The translations under genes were made by a program, and so were the position numbers. A DNA stretch of 64,000 nt, from positions 1 through 64,000 of the forward strand of contig NZ_BCVI01000016.1 of the NCBI RefSeq assembly GCF_001591665.1. The letters run 5' to 3'. The notes under the pieces were generated by a model that did not search any database, had not been told where the DNA came from, and saw only the letters and a list, made by a program, of their open reading frames with translations. How positions within the stretch are numbered: the stretch's first letter is position 1; every line of letters begins with the position of its first letter. The stretch is from Neobacillus soli NBRC 102451 (lineage in GTDB: Bacteria; Bacillota; Bacilli; Bacillales; Cytobacillaceae). Below are positions 1 to 8,860 of the stretch, in pieces.

Positions 1-25
1 CTATTCGAAAGTGAGTTGAGTTCTA

Positions 26-1066
26 ATGAGTGATCCCAATCGACTTGACCAGCTAACGCCTGTTTTAAAAAATTATCTTGTCGAGCCTTATTTTGTTGAG
101 GATTACGGCATTGTCCAAAAGGTTTATTCAGACAAAGGAACCTTTGCCTTGAAAAAAATCGCTCCGACAACCGGAACGGATTTTATTCGCCATGTCCATC
201 TTCTCTATCAAAAAGGGTTTAACCGCATCGTCCCTATTTATCCGACGATGGATGGCCGCTATGCCGTTTTACATGAAAATAATCTTTATTACTTAATGCC
301 ATGGATGTCTAATGATCAAAAAGAAGATCGCGAGCATAGAAATTTACAGCTTTTTCGCGAAATCGCCAGACTGCATACCCTTTCCGCTAAAGAAATCACG
401 GTGAACAAAGAAGAACGAACAGAACACTATGAAAAGACCATTCAGCAGCTTGAGAAACAGCAGGAATTCCTTGATGGGTTTATCGATGAATGTGAAAAAA
501 AAACGTATATGTCGCCGTTTGAATTGTTATATTGCCTCTATTACAACGAAATAAGTCAGGCCTTACGATTTTCAAAGTCAAAATTTGAAGAATGGTACGA
601 GAGCACGAAGGAAAATGACAAAGCCCGCATGGTTATTACACACGGGAAATTGTCATCAGAGCATTTTCTTTACGACGATAAAGGATACGGCTATTTTATT
701 AATTTTGAAAATGCCCGCTATGGCTCGCCCATCCATGACCTCCTGCCCTATTTGTCGCGTGCCCTTAACACCAATCCGAAACGAAATGATACCTCTGTTG
801 ACTGGGTGTATCATTATTTAAAATACTTTCCGTTTAAAGCAGATGAAAAATTATTATTCTTCAGCTATTTAGCCCTGCCGGTGCCAATCATGCAGGTCGC
901 AGAAAGCTATTATCGTAAGCGGGGACACAAAAATGAATTGAAATTTGTGCGCCAGCTTCAGCACCGCTATTGGCATTTGAAGAATTCAGAGTATGTCGTA
1001 ATGAGAATGACGGAAATCGATGCACAGCAACAACAGGCAAAAGAAGGAGCCCAGCCGCAGTCATAA
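26..1066 (+). CDS. ysxE: YsxE-type spore coat protein, kinase fold with degenerate active site
   Basis: 346 aa protein of the CotS/YsxE spore coat family, which has an aminoglycoside-phosphotransferase-like fold. The location just upstream of valS matches B. subtilis ysxE (spoVID-ysxE-valS). Residues around 207-235 hold the place of the catalytic loop, but read HGKLSSEHF where active kinases have HGDxxxxN, and INFEN where they have IDFD. Both catalytic acidic residues therefore look replaced, which suggests a structural pseudokinase (inference). The ATG at 26 overlaps an open frame that ends at 33, possibly the tail of spoVID. The family is expressed in the mother cell and sits in the coat. 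Confidence 0.88.
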   Translation: MSDPNRLDQLTPVLKNYLVEPYFVEDYGIVQKVYSDKGTFALKKIAPTTGTDFIRHVHLLYQKGFNRIVPIYPTMDGRYAVLHENNLYYLMPWMSNDQKEDREHRNLQLFREIARLHTLSAKEITVNKEERTEHYEKTIQQLEKQQEFLDGFIDECEKKTYMSPFELLYCLYYNEISQALRFSKSKFEEWYESTKENDKARMVITHGKLSSEHFLYDDKGYGYFINFENARYGSPIHDLLPYLSRALNTNPKRNDTSVDWVYHYLKYFPFKADEKLLFFSYLALPVPIMQVAESYYRKRGHKNELKFVRQLQHRYWHLKNSEYVVMRMTEIDAQQQQAKEGAQPQS

Positions 1067-1085
1067 CCTGCAAAATGGGCTCCTT
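1044..1085 (-). terminator. Possible terminator for the small minus-strand gene
   Basis: A perfect 10-bp inverted repeat (AAGGAGCCCA / TGGGCTCCTT) with a 22-nt loop lies across the end of ysxE. Only the minus strand has a T-rich tail (CTTCTTTTG), so it fits the minus-strand gene better than ysxE. The long loop weakens the call. Confidence 0.4.
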
Positions 1086-1278
1086 AAACGACGTCAAAAT
1101 AAATAGATATGGCAATCACAAGAAATGCCGTCAATAGCAAAATATCAAAAACGGTCGGTAACAAAAGCGTCCGAATAAATTGAAAAATAATAAACGGAAT
1201 AATAAATCGTCCGGCAATTCTCCTGCAAGCTCTAAACCAGGGATGGTAAGATACCTTGTTGAATCGTCTCCCCCTCAT
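1084..1278 (-). CDS. Small two-helix membrane protein, function unknown
   Basis: 64 aa. A basic N-terminus (MRGRRFNKVSYHPWFRACRR) is followed by two hydrophobic segments at about residues 22-41 and 43-61, as in a small integral membrane protein. The ATG at 1278 has a good ribosome-binding site (GGGGAGG, about 9 nt upstream on the minus strand). It lies convergent to ysxE and divergent from the valS leader. It could be the counterpart of a small ysx/ysz gene found near valS in other bacilli, but I cannot confirm that. No function is assigned. Confidence 0.6.
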   Translation of the reverse strand: MRGRRFNKVSYHPWFRACRRIAGRFIIPFIIFQFIRTLLLPTVFDILLLTAFLVIAISIYFDVV

Positions 1279-1391
1279 CGAAAGAGTCCTCCCCTTCTAA
1301 AAAAGCATTTATTTTATATATATTCAATTCGTGTGGAAGTTCTCCTAAAAGTTGCATACAGTATAAAATATAAAAAATTTGGTTATCATGA

Positions 1392-1421
1392 TTGACGTCA
1401 TGACCTATTTTTCGGTAGTAT
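1392..1421 (+). promoter_or_regulatory. Candidate sigma-A promoter of the valS leader
   Basis: TTGACG at 1392-1397 and TAGTAT at 1416-1421 with an 18-bp spacer, about 20-25 bp before the T-box leader. The spacing fits; the -10 box is only moderate. Confidence 0.45.
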
Positions 1422-1444
1422 AACAATATAATTAAAATACATAA

Positions 1445-1697
1445 GCAAAGACTGGGAAGAGTACGACACACTCCTGCTTAAAGAGAGGGAAATCAGCAGC
1501 TGGAAGATTTCCTAAGCAGAACGTCGGAAGGTCACCCAATAGCTTCTTCTGCGAACGGATGAATCAATCCTATTAGTTGAAGACGGATTGAATCCGTTAT
1601 CCTGCTTGAGAGCCAATCGTTTTTTGATTGGAAAAAAGGTGGTACCGCGAAGCAAACTCCATTCGTCCTTTTATGACGAATTGGGGTTTTTTTTTGC
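1445..1697 (+). promoter_or_regulatory. T-box leader of valS (tRNA-Val sensing)
   Basis: The antiterminator core AAGGTGGTACCGCG lies at 1635-1648 and is followed by a terminator hairpin (AACTCC.. / ..TTGGGG plus a T run at 1686-1695). In the stem I region GAACGTCGG at 1519-1527 offers GTC (1523-1525) as a valine specifier codon, in keeping with the downstream gene. Uncharged tRNA-Val pairing with the core would allow read-through. The 5' end is approximate. Confidence 0.9.
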
Positions 1698-1700
1698 GGA

Positions 1701-1810
1701 AAAGGGGCGGAGCGCCGCAAAAGAATATTGGTTTAACTAATTTGGGTAATAAGAATATTTTTAAAGTTTTAAAAAGGTGAACGCTAGCTCTGCTCACACC
1801 ACCTTTTTTA
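1701..1810 (+). repeat. 110-nt structured repeat element, copy A
   Basis: Lies between the T-box terminator and the valS ribosome-binding site. It shares both ends with the element at 43664-43773 (5' GGGGYGGAGCGCCGCAAAA, 3' GCTCTGCTCACACCRCCTTT), is also 110 nt long, and has an unrelated middle. The ends can pair: AAAGG/CCTTT, GGCG/CACC with one C.A mismatch, and GAGC/GCTC, separated by single-base bulges. The 5' end can alternatively form a local GCGG-AGCG-CCGC hairpin. Function unknown. Confidence 0.65.
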
Positions 1811-1829
1811 TTTAAATGGAGGAATATAG

Positions 1830-4472
1830 ATGGAAACAAAAGAAATAACAATGCCAACGAAATACGATCCGCAAACGATTGAAAAAGGTCGTTATGATTG
1901 GTGGCTGCAAGGGAAGTTTTTTGAAGCAAAGGATGACGAGAGCAAACAGCCCTACACAGTTGTAATCCCGCCGCCAAATGTTACTGGTAAACTTCATTTA
2001 GGTCATGCCTGGGACACAACCCTGCAAGATATCGTAACAAGGATGAAGCGGATGCAGGGCTATGATGTGCTTTGGCTTCCGGGGATGGACCATGCCGGAA
2101 TTGCCACACAGGCTAAGGTAGAAGAAAAGCTCCGTAGTGAAGGCAAAAGCCGTTACGATTTAGGCCGGGAAAAATTCGTTGAGGAAACATGGAAGTGGAA
2201 GGAAGAGTATGCTTCCCATATCCGGGCCCAGTGGGCAAAACTTGGTCTCGGCTTAGACTACAGCCGCGAGCGTTTCACCCTTGATCAAGGCTTATCAGAT
2301 GCTGTTCGTGAAGTATTTGTAACCCTTTATAAAAAAGACCTGATTTACCGCGGCGAGTACATTATTAACTGGGATCCTTCCACCAAAACAGCCTTATCGG
2401 ACATTGAAGTTATTTACAAGGATGTTCAAGGTGCTTTTTATCATATGCGCTATCCGTTAGCTGACGGTTCCGGTCATATCGAAATCGCGACAACCCGTCC
2501 AGAAACGATGCTTGGCGATACCGCTGTGGCTGTTCATCCGGAAGATGACCGCTACAAGCATTTAATTGGCAAAACCGTCATCCTGCCAATCACCGGTCGT
2601 GAAATCCCTATCGTAGGGGATGACTATGTTGATATGGAATTCGGTTCTGGGGCGGTAAAAATAACGCCAGCACATGACCCGAACGATTTTGAAATCGGTA
2701 ACCGCCATAATCTTGAACGGATTCTTGTAATGAAAGAAGACGGCTCGATGAATGAGAAGGCTGGTAAGTACAACGGCCTAGACCGCTTCGAATGCCGCAA
2801 GCAGATTGTCAAAGATCTGCAGGAACAGGGCGTTCTTTTCAAAATTGAAGAGCATCCGCATTCAGTTGGACATTCTGAACGAAGCGGGGCCGTTGTTGAA
2901 CCATACCTGTCAACCCAATGGTTTGTTAAAATGCAGCCGCTCGCTAATGAAGCGATTGCCCTGCAGAACAAAGAAGAAAAGGTAAACTTCGTTCCAGATC
3001 GTTTTGAAAAAACGTATTTACGGTGGATGGAAAATATCCGTGACTGGTGTATTTCAAGACAGCTTTGGTGGGGTCACCGCATTCCGGCTTGGTACCACAA
3101 AGAAACTGGGGAAATATACGTAGGTCTGGAAGCACCGGCAGATCCTGAGAACTGGAACCAGGATAATGATGTATTAGATACATGGTTCAGCTCGGCACTT
3201 TGGCCTTTTTCGACCATGGGCTGGCCAAACGAAGAAGCCGCCGATTATAAGCGCTACTTCCCAACGGGTGTATTAGTAACAGGCTATGATATTATTTTCT
3301 TCTGGGTATCAAGAATGATTTTCCAAAGCATCGAATTTACCGGCGAGCGCCCATTCAAAGACGTTCTCATTCACGGCCTCGTTCGTGACGAACAGGGACG
3401 TAAAATGAGTAAATCGCTTGGAAACGGCGTCGACCCAATGGATGTTATCGACAAGTACGGGGCTGACGCACTGCGTTACTTCCTATCAACGGGCTCTTCT
3501 CCAGGTCAGGATTTACGTTATAGCACAGAAAAGGTGGAATCAACCTGGAATTTTGCCAATAAAATTTGGAATGCATCCCGCTTTGCGTTAATGAACATGG
3601 ATGGCATGACTTACGAGGAAATTGATTTTAGTGGTGAAAAATCTGTTGCGGATAAGTGGATTTTAACTCGCTTAAATGAAACGATTGAGCATGTTACAAG
3701 ACTTTCAGAGCGCTATGAGTTCGGTGAAGTCGGCCGTACCCTCTACAACTTTATCTGGGATGACTTCTGTGACTGGTATATAGAAATGGCGAAGCTGCCG
3801 TTATATGGTGAAGACGAGGCAGCGAAGAAAACGACCCGTTCGATTCTTGCTCACGTCTTGGATCAAACCATGCGTTTGCTTCATCCGTTCATGCCATTCA
3901 TCACCGAAGAAATTTGGCAGAACCTACCTCACAATGGCGAGTCGATTACGACTGCTAAGTGGCCAGAAGTAGATCCTGAGCTTTCCGACGAACAAGCAGC
4001 ACAAGAAATGAAACTTCTCGTCGAAATGATTCGTTCGGTCCGGAATATCAGGGCTGAAGTAAACACGCCAATGAGTAAAAAAATCAAAATGCTCGTTAAA
4101 GCGAAGGATGAAACGGTTCTAAAAGCGATTGAGAACAACCGCAGCTATATTGAACGTTTCTGTAATCCAGAAGAATTACAAATGGGTGTTGAGCTTGAAG
4201 CGCCTGAAAAAGCGATGACTGCGGTCATTACCGGCCTGGAGATCATCCTGCCGCTTGAAGGCTTAATTAATATCGACGAAGAGATAGCTCGTCTTGAAAA
4301 AGAATCAGAACGCTTAAATAAAGAAGTCGCCCGGGTTCAAAAGAAATTAAGTAATGAAGGTTTTATGAAAAAAGCACCTGAAAGTGTTGTAGCCGAAGAA
4401 CGTGCAAAGGAAAATGATTATCGTGAAAAGAGAGCGATTGTTGAAGCACGCATTAAAGAATTAAGAGGATAA
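1830..4472 (+). CDS. valS: Valyl-tRNA synthetase
   Basis: 880 aa class Ia synthetase that charges tRNA-Val in the cytoplasm. The HIGH-type motif is in [13 protein letters not shown] (about residues 49-61) and the KMSKS motif in [11 protein letters not shown] (about 524-534). The large insert between them is the editing domain. A tRNA-binding anticodon domain and a C-terminal coiled coil ([19 protein letters not shown]) follow. The length is typical. The ATG at 1830 has GGAGG about 9 nt upstream. Expression is controlled by the T-box leader. A G/C-rich hairpin follows the gene, so folC may be transcribed by read-through or from its own promoter. Confidence 0.98.
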   Translation: METKEITMPTKYDPQTIEKGRYDWWLQGKFFEAKDDESKQPYTVVIPPPNVTGKLHLGHAWDTTLQDIVTRMKRMQGYDVLWLPGMDHAGIATQAKVEEKLRSEGKSRYDLGREKFVEETWKWKEEYASHIRAQWAKLGLGLDYSRERFTLDQGLSDAVREVFVTLYKKDLIYRGEYIINWDPSTKTALSDIEVIYKDVQGAFYHMRYPLADGSGHIEIATTRPETMLGDTAVAVHPEDDRYKHLIGKTVILPITGREIPIVGDDYVDMEFGSGAVKITPAHDPNDFEIGNRHNLERILVMKEDGSMNEKAGKYNGLDRFECRKQIVKDLQEQGVLFKIEEHPHSVGHSERSGAVVEPYLSTQWFVKMQPLANEAIALQNKEEKVNFVPDRFEKTYLRWMENIRDWCISRQLWWGHRIPAWYHKETGEIYVGLEAPADPENWNQDNDVLDTWFSSALWPFSTMGWPNEEAADYKRYFPTGVLVTGYDIIFFWVSRMIFQSIEFTGERPFKDVLIHGLVRDEQGRKMSKSLGNGVDPMDVIDKYGADALRYFLSTGSSPGQDLRYSTEKVESTWNFANKIWNASRFALMNMDGMTYEEIDFSGEKSVADKWILTRLNETIEHVTRLSERYEFGEVGRTLYNFIWDDFCDWYIEMAKLPLYGEDEAAKKTTRSILAHVLDQTMRLLHPFMPFITEEIWQNLPHNGESITTAKWPEVDPELSDEQAAQEMKLLVEMIRSVRNIRAEVNTPMSKKIKMLVKAKDETVLKAIENNRSYIERFCNPEELQMGVELEAPEKAMTAVITGLEIILPLEGLINIDEEIARLEKESERLNKEVARVQKKLSNEGFMKKAPESVVAEERAKENDYREKRAIVEARIKELRG

Positions 4473-4482
4473 TGAGAAAAGT

Positions 4483-4510
4483 GAGGCGAATCTAGCAATA
4501 GATTCGTCTC
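4483..4510 (+). terminator. Hairpin after valS, imperfect terminator
   Basis: GAGGCGAATCT / AGATTCGTCTC pair over 11 bp with one G.T and a 6-nt loop. The following GTCTTAT is a poor T run, so termination may be partial. Confidence 0.5.
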
Positions 4511-4579
4511 GTCTTATAAAAATCTTTGAAAAACATTTAAAATCGCGTTGGAACGGTTCGAGTTTACGGGTGGTTGCCA

Positions 4580-4676
4580 TTTATCAGCGGTTTTCCGTTG
4601 TTTATCAGCGAATTTTGAAATATATCAGCGAATTTCACGCTTTTATCAGCGAATTTCACGCTTTTATCAGCGAATC
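4580..4676 (+). repeat. Tandem 21-bp repeat, five units of TTTATCAGCGAATT type
   Basis: The core WTATCAGCG starts at about 4580, 4601, 4621, 4642 and 4663, a period of 20-21 bp. The last three units share AATTTCACGCTTT spacers. The same core with the same period recurs upstream of ruvA (40764-40841). It is intergenic, with no open frame of interest. Confidence 0.8.
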
Positions 4677-4715
4677 AAACTTTTGAAGTAGATAAAATAG
4701 ATGGGGTGGTACAAA

Positions 4716-6038
4716 ATGTTTACTACATATAAAGAAGCCCTGGAATGGATCCATGCGCGATTAAGGCTGGGTATTAAACCCGGATTAACGCGAATGGAAT
4801 GGATGATGGACAAGCTTGGCAATCCGGAAACAAAAATACAGGCAGTCCATGTTGGCGGCACGAATGGAAAAGGCTCAACTGTAACCTTTCTCCGCTCGAT
4901 GCTCGAAGCGGCGGGATACACGGTAGGCACCTTTACCTCGCCATATATTGAGCAGTTTAACGAGCGAATTAGTGTCAACGGAAAGCCGATTACCGATGAT
5001 GAACTACTGCAGCTCGCAAATGTTATTCGGCCATTGGCAGATGAATTAGAAGAAACAGAGATTGGCGGTCCAACTGAGTTTGAGGTCATTACTGCGATGT
5101 CGTTCTATTATTTTGCCAATATAAGAAAAGTCGACATTGTCATTTTTGAAGTGGGCTTAGGCGGACGATTTGATTCAACCAATATTCTTCTTCCCCTAGC
5201 CTCTGTGATAACAAACATTGGACTTGATCACACGAATATCCTTGGTAATACGTATGAGGAAATCGCCTTTGAAAAAGCGGGAATCATCAAACAGAACACA
5301 GCTGTTTTTACAGCTGTCAAACACCCAGGGGCCCTGAAGGTAATTGAGAAACAGGCGTGGGAAAAGTCCGCACCGATTTACCGGCTTAATCAAGAGTTCT
5401 CAGTCAGCTCTCACGAATCACTTGCTAAAGGCGAAGTCTTTTCATTACAAACCGAAAATCAATGGATGAAGGACCTGGAAATCAGCATGATTGGGACACA
5501 TCAAACGGAAAATGCAGCGCTAGCTGTCCAAGCTGCTCAATTTCTAAATCAACAGGGCTCGTTCACCATTACGGAGCAAGCCATTCGAACCGGTTTAAAA
5601 AAGGCATACTGGCCGGGAAGATTTGAAATCCTGTCTGAAAATCCACTTGTCATTATTGATGGGGCTCATAATGAGGAAGGAATTTCAGCCTTGGTTCACG
5701 AATTAAAGACACGATATGAACATCGCCATATCCAGATTGTGTTTGCTGCGTTATCGGATAAAAAGCTGGACGAAATGATCGCTAAGCTCGACAAAGCGGC
5801 CAATCAAATCTCATTTGTCAGCTTTGATTTCCCGCGTGCCGCCAAAGCAGAAGAATTGCTCAAAATCAGCCAATCAGCAAACAAACTGGCCGTCGACAAC
5901 TGGCAGTCCTATTTGTTAGAAGAGATTCAAAACATGGATAGTAACGACATGCTTGTCATAACAGGTTCGCTCTACTTTATTTCAGAGGCAAAACCATATT
6001 TAACTAAATATTTGAAAAATATGGTGATTTCATTATGA
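4716..6038 (+). CDS. folC: Folylpolyglutamate synthase / dihydrofolate synthase
   Basis: 440 aa Mur-ligase-family enzyme that adds glutamate to (dihydro)folates using ATP. The P-loop is GGTNGKGSTVTF near residues 47-58; other family signatures are FTSPYIEQFNERI, FEVGLGGRFDSTN and IIDGAHNEEG. The start is placed at ATG 4716, which has GGGGTGG 5-6 nt upstream; an in-frame ATG 15 nt earlier would overlap that site. In B. subtilis folC is followed by comC; here the pilus block follows. Confidence 0.96.
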   Translation: MFTTYKEALEWIHARLRLGIKPGLTRMEWMMDKLGNPETKIQAVHVGGTNGKGSTVTFLRSMLEAAGYTVGTFTSPYIEQFNERISVNGKPITDDELLQLANVIRPLADELEETEIGGPTEFEVITAMSFYYFANIRKVDIVIFEVGLGGRFDSTNILLPLASVITNIGLDHTNILGNTYEEIAFEKAGIIKQNTAVFTAVKHPGALKVIEKQAWEKSAPIYRLNQEFSVSSHESLAKGEVFSLQTENQWMKDLEISMIGTHQTENAALAVQAAQFLNQQGSFTITEQAIRTGLKKAYWPGRFEILSENPLVIIDGAHNEEGISALVHELKTRYEHRHIQIVFAALSDKKLDEMIAKLDKAANQISFVSFDFPRAAKAEELLKISQSANKLAVDNWQSYLLEEIQNMDSNDMLVITGSLYFISEAKPYLTKYLKNMVISL

Positions 6039-6111
6039 CAAGCTGTAATAAAAATGGTAGAATAATTTTATCTTGAATTAATAATACTTTGCCAGAGAGA
6101 GGGGGATAAGC

Positions 6112-7833
6112 ATGGATGTAAAACCACATATTAAAAAAGCTATTTTTCTTGTCTGGCTTTTAATAGTCCCAGCAGGATTGTGGTTCACCTATCAAACTTA
6201 TCCTCCCGATATCTCTGATCATTGGATCGAAATAGCAGCATTTTTACTATTAACATCTGTTGTTGCCTCGTTGCCAATTGTCATCAATGAAGTGTTTATT
6301 TTTTTAATCCAATGGGTGGCACTTGCTACCTTTTTGAGGTTTGGTTTATTTATTGAAATCATCTTTGCACAGGTTGCAGTCGTTGTTTTAATGGTTAAGT
6401 TAAGAATCCTTCGCAAGGGTGAATTTTTCCGACTGCCGCTTAATTTGTATATGTTTTTTCTTGTTTCTTTTTTAAGTGGAATCACCTATTATTTACTTGG
6501 CGGACAGCACAGACCCAATTTCACAACCGATACTAGTTCATTATGGTTCGCTGTCTTGTATATCGTTTTATATTTTGCTTTCAATCAAATTATTCTTTCT
6601 TTTCATATTTATTATATCTATAAAAGTAAAGAACCCTTTTTCGGCAAGGAACTTTTTGTTGAGACGCTTACGACGATAATTACATTCCCAATCGGTTTCG
6701 TTTTGTATATTCTCTTTAAACAGGTAGGATTATTAGCGATTCTTTTTGTGGGAATTCCATTTGTTAGTCTATCAACAATTTTTACTCACTATTATTCTAG
6801 TCAAAAAATAAATGAATATTTACAAAAGGCGGCGGAAATTGGCCATCAGCTGGTCGAGCGTCTGTACGTGAACGATGTCCGCGACCTGTTTATCCAGAAG
6901 CTCAGTGAAATGATGCCGGTTGATTATGCCTATATCTTTGAGACTAATGATAATGACGAACTTACATTGATGTACCGTTTTGAAGCTGGGAAGGCCATGC
7001 CCAATGATATGATTTCGATGAATAAAAATGAAGGAATCAGCGGCATGGTTTGGGAGAAACGAAAGGCCTTTTTATTTACCGCAAAAAAGGATTGGGAACA
7101 GTATTCAAATGCCCAAATTCCGGAAGATGCGGAAAGTATTTTGGGTGTGCCAATCATAAGAAGTAATAATTTAATCGGGGTGTTACTGCTGGCCTCCAAG
7201 CGAAAACGCGCCTATGAAAAATCGCAGCTAATGATTATTGACATTCTTTGTTCCCATTTCGCAGTGGCCATTGAAAATGCCCGGAACTATGAACAAACAA
7301 AAATGCAAAGTGAGCACTGCTCGTTAACGAAATTATTCAACTATCGCTATTTTGAAAACATGTTGACACAAGAATTTGAAAAGCTGACCCGTTTCGAGCG
7401 AAAAATGCTATCGTTAATCATTCTTGATATCGACCATTTTAAAACTGTAAATGACACGTACGGTCACCAAAGCGGGAATGAAATCCTTTATGAGCTTGCC
7501 AGCAGGCTAAGTAAGCTAGTAGGAGACCGCGGGACAGTGGCACGCTATGGCGGAGAAGAATTCGTGGTCCTCTTACCAGACGTGCCAAAAGAAGAAGCCT
7601 ACCAACTGGCCGAACAAATTAGACAAATGATTTCCAATTGGCCATTTACACTACAACAGTCGTTGGATCTAGACAAAACGCAACAGAAGGTAATGATTAC
7701 CGCCTCAATTGGGGTGGCGACTGCTCCAGAAGATTCAGAAGACTACCTTGCTTTAATTCGTCATGCAGATAGGGCATTATATGTTGGGGCGAAGCGGGCT
7801 GGTAGGAATCGGGTGGCGGAGTATGTCAAATAA
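6112..7833 (+). CDS. Membrane-bound GAF-GGDEF diguanylate cyclase
   Basis: 573 aa. Roughly residues 10-225 hold about seven or eight hydrophobic segments (an integral sensor region). A GAF domain follows at about 245-395 and a GGDEF domain at about 405-570. The catalytic signature is ARYGGEEF, a GGEEF variant that is active in the family, and the metal/nucleotide-binding LDIDHFKTVNDTYGH is present, so c-di-GMP synthesis is expected. The usual RxxD inhibitory site five residues before the GG is absent (the residues there are GDRG). It starts at ATG 6112 behind GAGAGGGGGA and ends at a strong terminator. Its position beside a pilus operon whose ATPase has an MshEN-like domain suggests local signalling (inference). 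Confidence 0.9.
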   Translation: MDVKPHIKKAIFLVWLLIVPAGLWFTYQTYPPDISDHWIEIAAFLLLTSVVASLPIVINEVFIFLIQWVALATFLRFGLFIEIIFAQVAVVVLMVKLRILRKGEFFRLPLNLYMFFLVSFLSGITYYLLGGQHRPNFTTDTSSLWFAVLYIVLYFAFNQIILSFHIYYIYKSKEPFFGKELFVETLTTIITFPIGFVLYILFKQVGLLAILFVGIPFVSLSTIFTHYYSSQKINEYLQKAAEIGHQLVERLYVNDVRDLFIQKLSEMMPVDYAYIFETNDNDELTLMYRFEAGKAMPNDMISMNKNEGISGMVWEKRKAFLFTAKKDWEQYSNAQIPEDAESILGVPIIRSNNLIGVLLLASKRKRAYEKSQLMIIDILCSHFAVAIENARNYEQTKMQSEHCSLTKLFNYRYFENMLTQEFEKLTRFERKMLSLIILDIDHFKTVNDTYGHQSGNEILYELASRLSKLVGDRGTVARYGGEEFVVLLPDVPKEEAYQLAEQIRQMISNWPFTLQQSLDLDKTQQKVMITASIGVATAPEDSEDYLALIRHADRALYVGAKRAGRNRVAEYVK

Positions 7834-7865
7834 AAAAGGTTAACCCTTTAGGGTTAACCTTTTTT
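7832..7865. terminator. Bidirectional terminator between the cyclase and minor pilin genes
   Basis: A perfect 15-bp inverted repeat (AAAAAAGGTTAACCC, TTTA loop, GGGTTAACCTTTTTT). It has an A tract on one side and a T tract on the other, so it serves both convergent transcripts. Confidence 0.9.
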
Positions 7866-7903
7866 GCGTGCTTAGGAAGTCCTATATTTATTTAGAGATA
7901 TAG

Positions 7904-8419
7904 TTATGGAAATGTCGCTATATTAAGATTAATAGATATTTCCCCACTAACTGAATTTTCACCTTTATATACTCCGTTCAATGAGGGAGTAATTGTATAC
8001 TTTACAATTTTATCTATAGCATTAATAGCTTCTACGTTTAATTTAAATCGATAAGTATTTTCTTTTAAAACTATTTCGAAATCTTTTCTAGGTACATATT
8101 TATTCATTTCAGTGTTCAATTCACTTATGTACCGGGTAGTAATTTGGCTAGTAGTTGGTGTGGGACTAGGAGAAGTCTGTAACCATGCAAGTACATTAAT
8201 TTTAGCTTGATTTGTTGATGTATCGACAGCGTTTCCAATATAGACTTTTCCCATTTTCGTTAATTTTGTTAATTGTACCTTTTCCTCGGCTTTTTGAAAT
8301 TGAAGTCTACTATTCATAATATTTGTCATTATTGATATGGCCATTATCCCAATTACCATAATGGTAAGGAGGACTATTATTAAGGTATATCCATTTTCGT
8401 TCTTTTTAAATCTTGCCAT
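7904..8419 (-). CDS. Minor prepilin, GspK/PilX-like, lacking Glu+5
   Basis: 171 aa. The prepilin leader is MARFKKNENG, followed by the mature N-terminus YTLIIVLLTIMVIGIMAISI, a class III-type hydrophobic helix. Position +5 is Ile instead of the conserved Glu; the GspK/PilX-type tip pseudopilins also lack it. No known globular domain is recognised; the C-terminus reads as beta-rich. The ATG starts one base after the stop of the upstream minus-strand prepilin, so the two are co-transcribed. It probably helps start or cap the pilus (inference). Confidence 0.75.
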   Translation of the reverse strand: MARFKKNENGYTLIIVLLTIMVIGIMAISIMTNIMNSRLQFQKAEEKVQLTKLTKMGKVYIGNAVDTSTNQAKINVLAWLQTSPSPTPTTSQITTRYISELNTEMNKYVPRKDFEIVLKENTYRFKLNVEAINAIDKIVKYTITPSLNGVYKGENSVSGEISINLNIATFP

Positions 8420-8420
8420 A

Positions 8421-8807
8421 TTATCCCCCTGCTTTTACATAACCAAAGATCTCGGTGAGTGGTTGTGAATTAGGATCATAGTTTTGTTTCATATAAATTT
8501 TAATATTTACCCTTATTAATTTTAATTTGTTCTCTTCATTTGATGGAAGTGGATATGTAATATTAGGATAATAGTATTTTCCATTTAAATTGACTGGTGC
8601 ATCCAAATTTGCCTGGTTGTTCTTAACATTGCTTAAAACTTTCTCAGCTACATTTAATGCTGTTAATTTATCTTCTAATTTTGAGGAAAACATGATAGAT
8701 TGAGTAAAGAAACTTAAAAAGTAAATAATAACAATTCCCAAAATAGCGATGGATGCTAGTAATTCTATCAATGTTAAACCGTCGTTATTAAAGTATGATT
8801 TATTCAA
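8421..8807 (-). CDS. Minor prepilin, PilV/GspI-like
   Basis: 128 aa. A short leader ending NNDG precedes LTLIELLASIAILGIVIIYF, a type IV prepilin methylation/cleavage site with Glu at +5. It is translated from TTG 8807 with a strong GGAGGGGG site upstream. It is the first gene of a two-gene minus-strand operon and is divergent from the next prepilin across only about 53 bp, so the promoters must overlap. A minor pilus subunit processed by the prepilin peptidase at 17018 is the likely role. Confidence 0.78.
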   Translation of the reverse strand: MNKSYFNNDGLTLIELLASIAILGIVIIYFLSFFTQSIMFSSKLEDKLTALNVAEKVLSNVKNNQANLDAPVNLNGKYYYPNITYPLPSNEENKLKLIRVNIKIYMKQNYDPNSQPLTEIFGYVKAGG

Positions 8808-8860
8808 CTTCGGCCCCCTCCTTATTAATTAATTTTAATAACCCTATTTAATGGAAGCTG

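Noticed and set aside
1..33. Frame ending LFESELSSNE at 33, perhaps the tail of spoVID
   Set aside because: Only ten residues are visible. The order fits spoVID-ysxE, but no domain supports it, so it is not listed as a gene.
1597..1977. 126-aa minus-strand frame across the T-box terminator and valS start
   Set aside because: It runs through the T-box core, the repeat and the start of valS, has no ribosome-binding site and no recognisable protein features.
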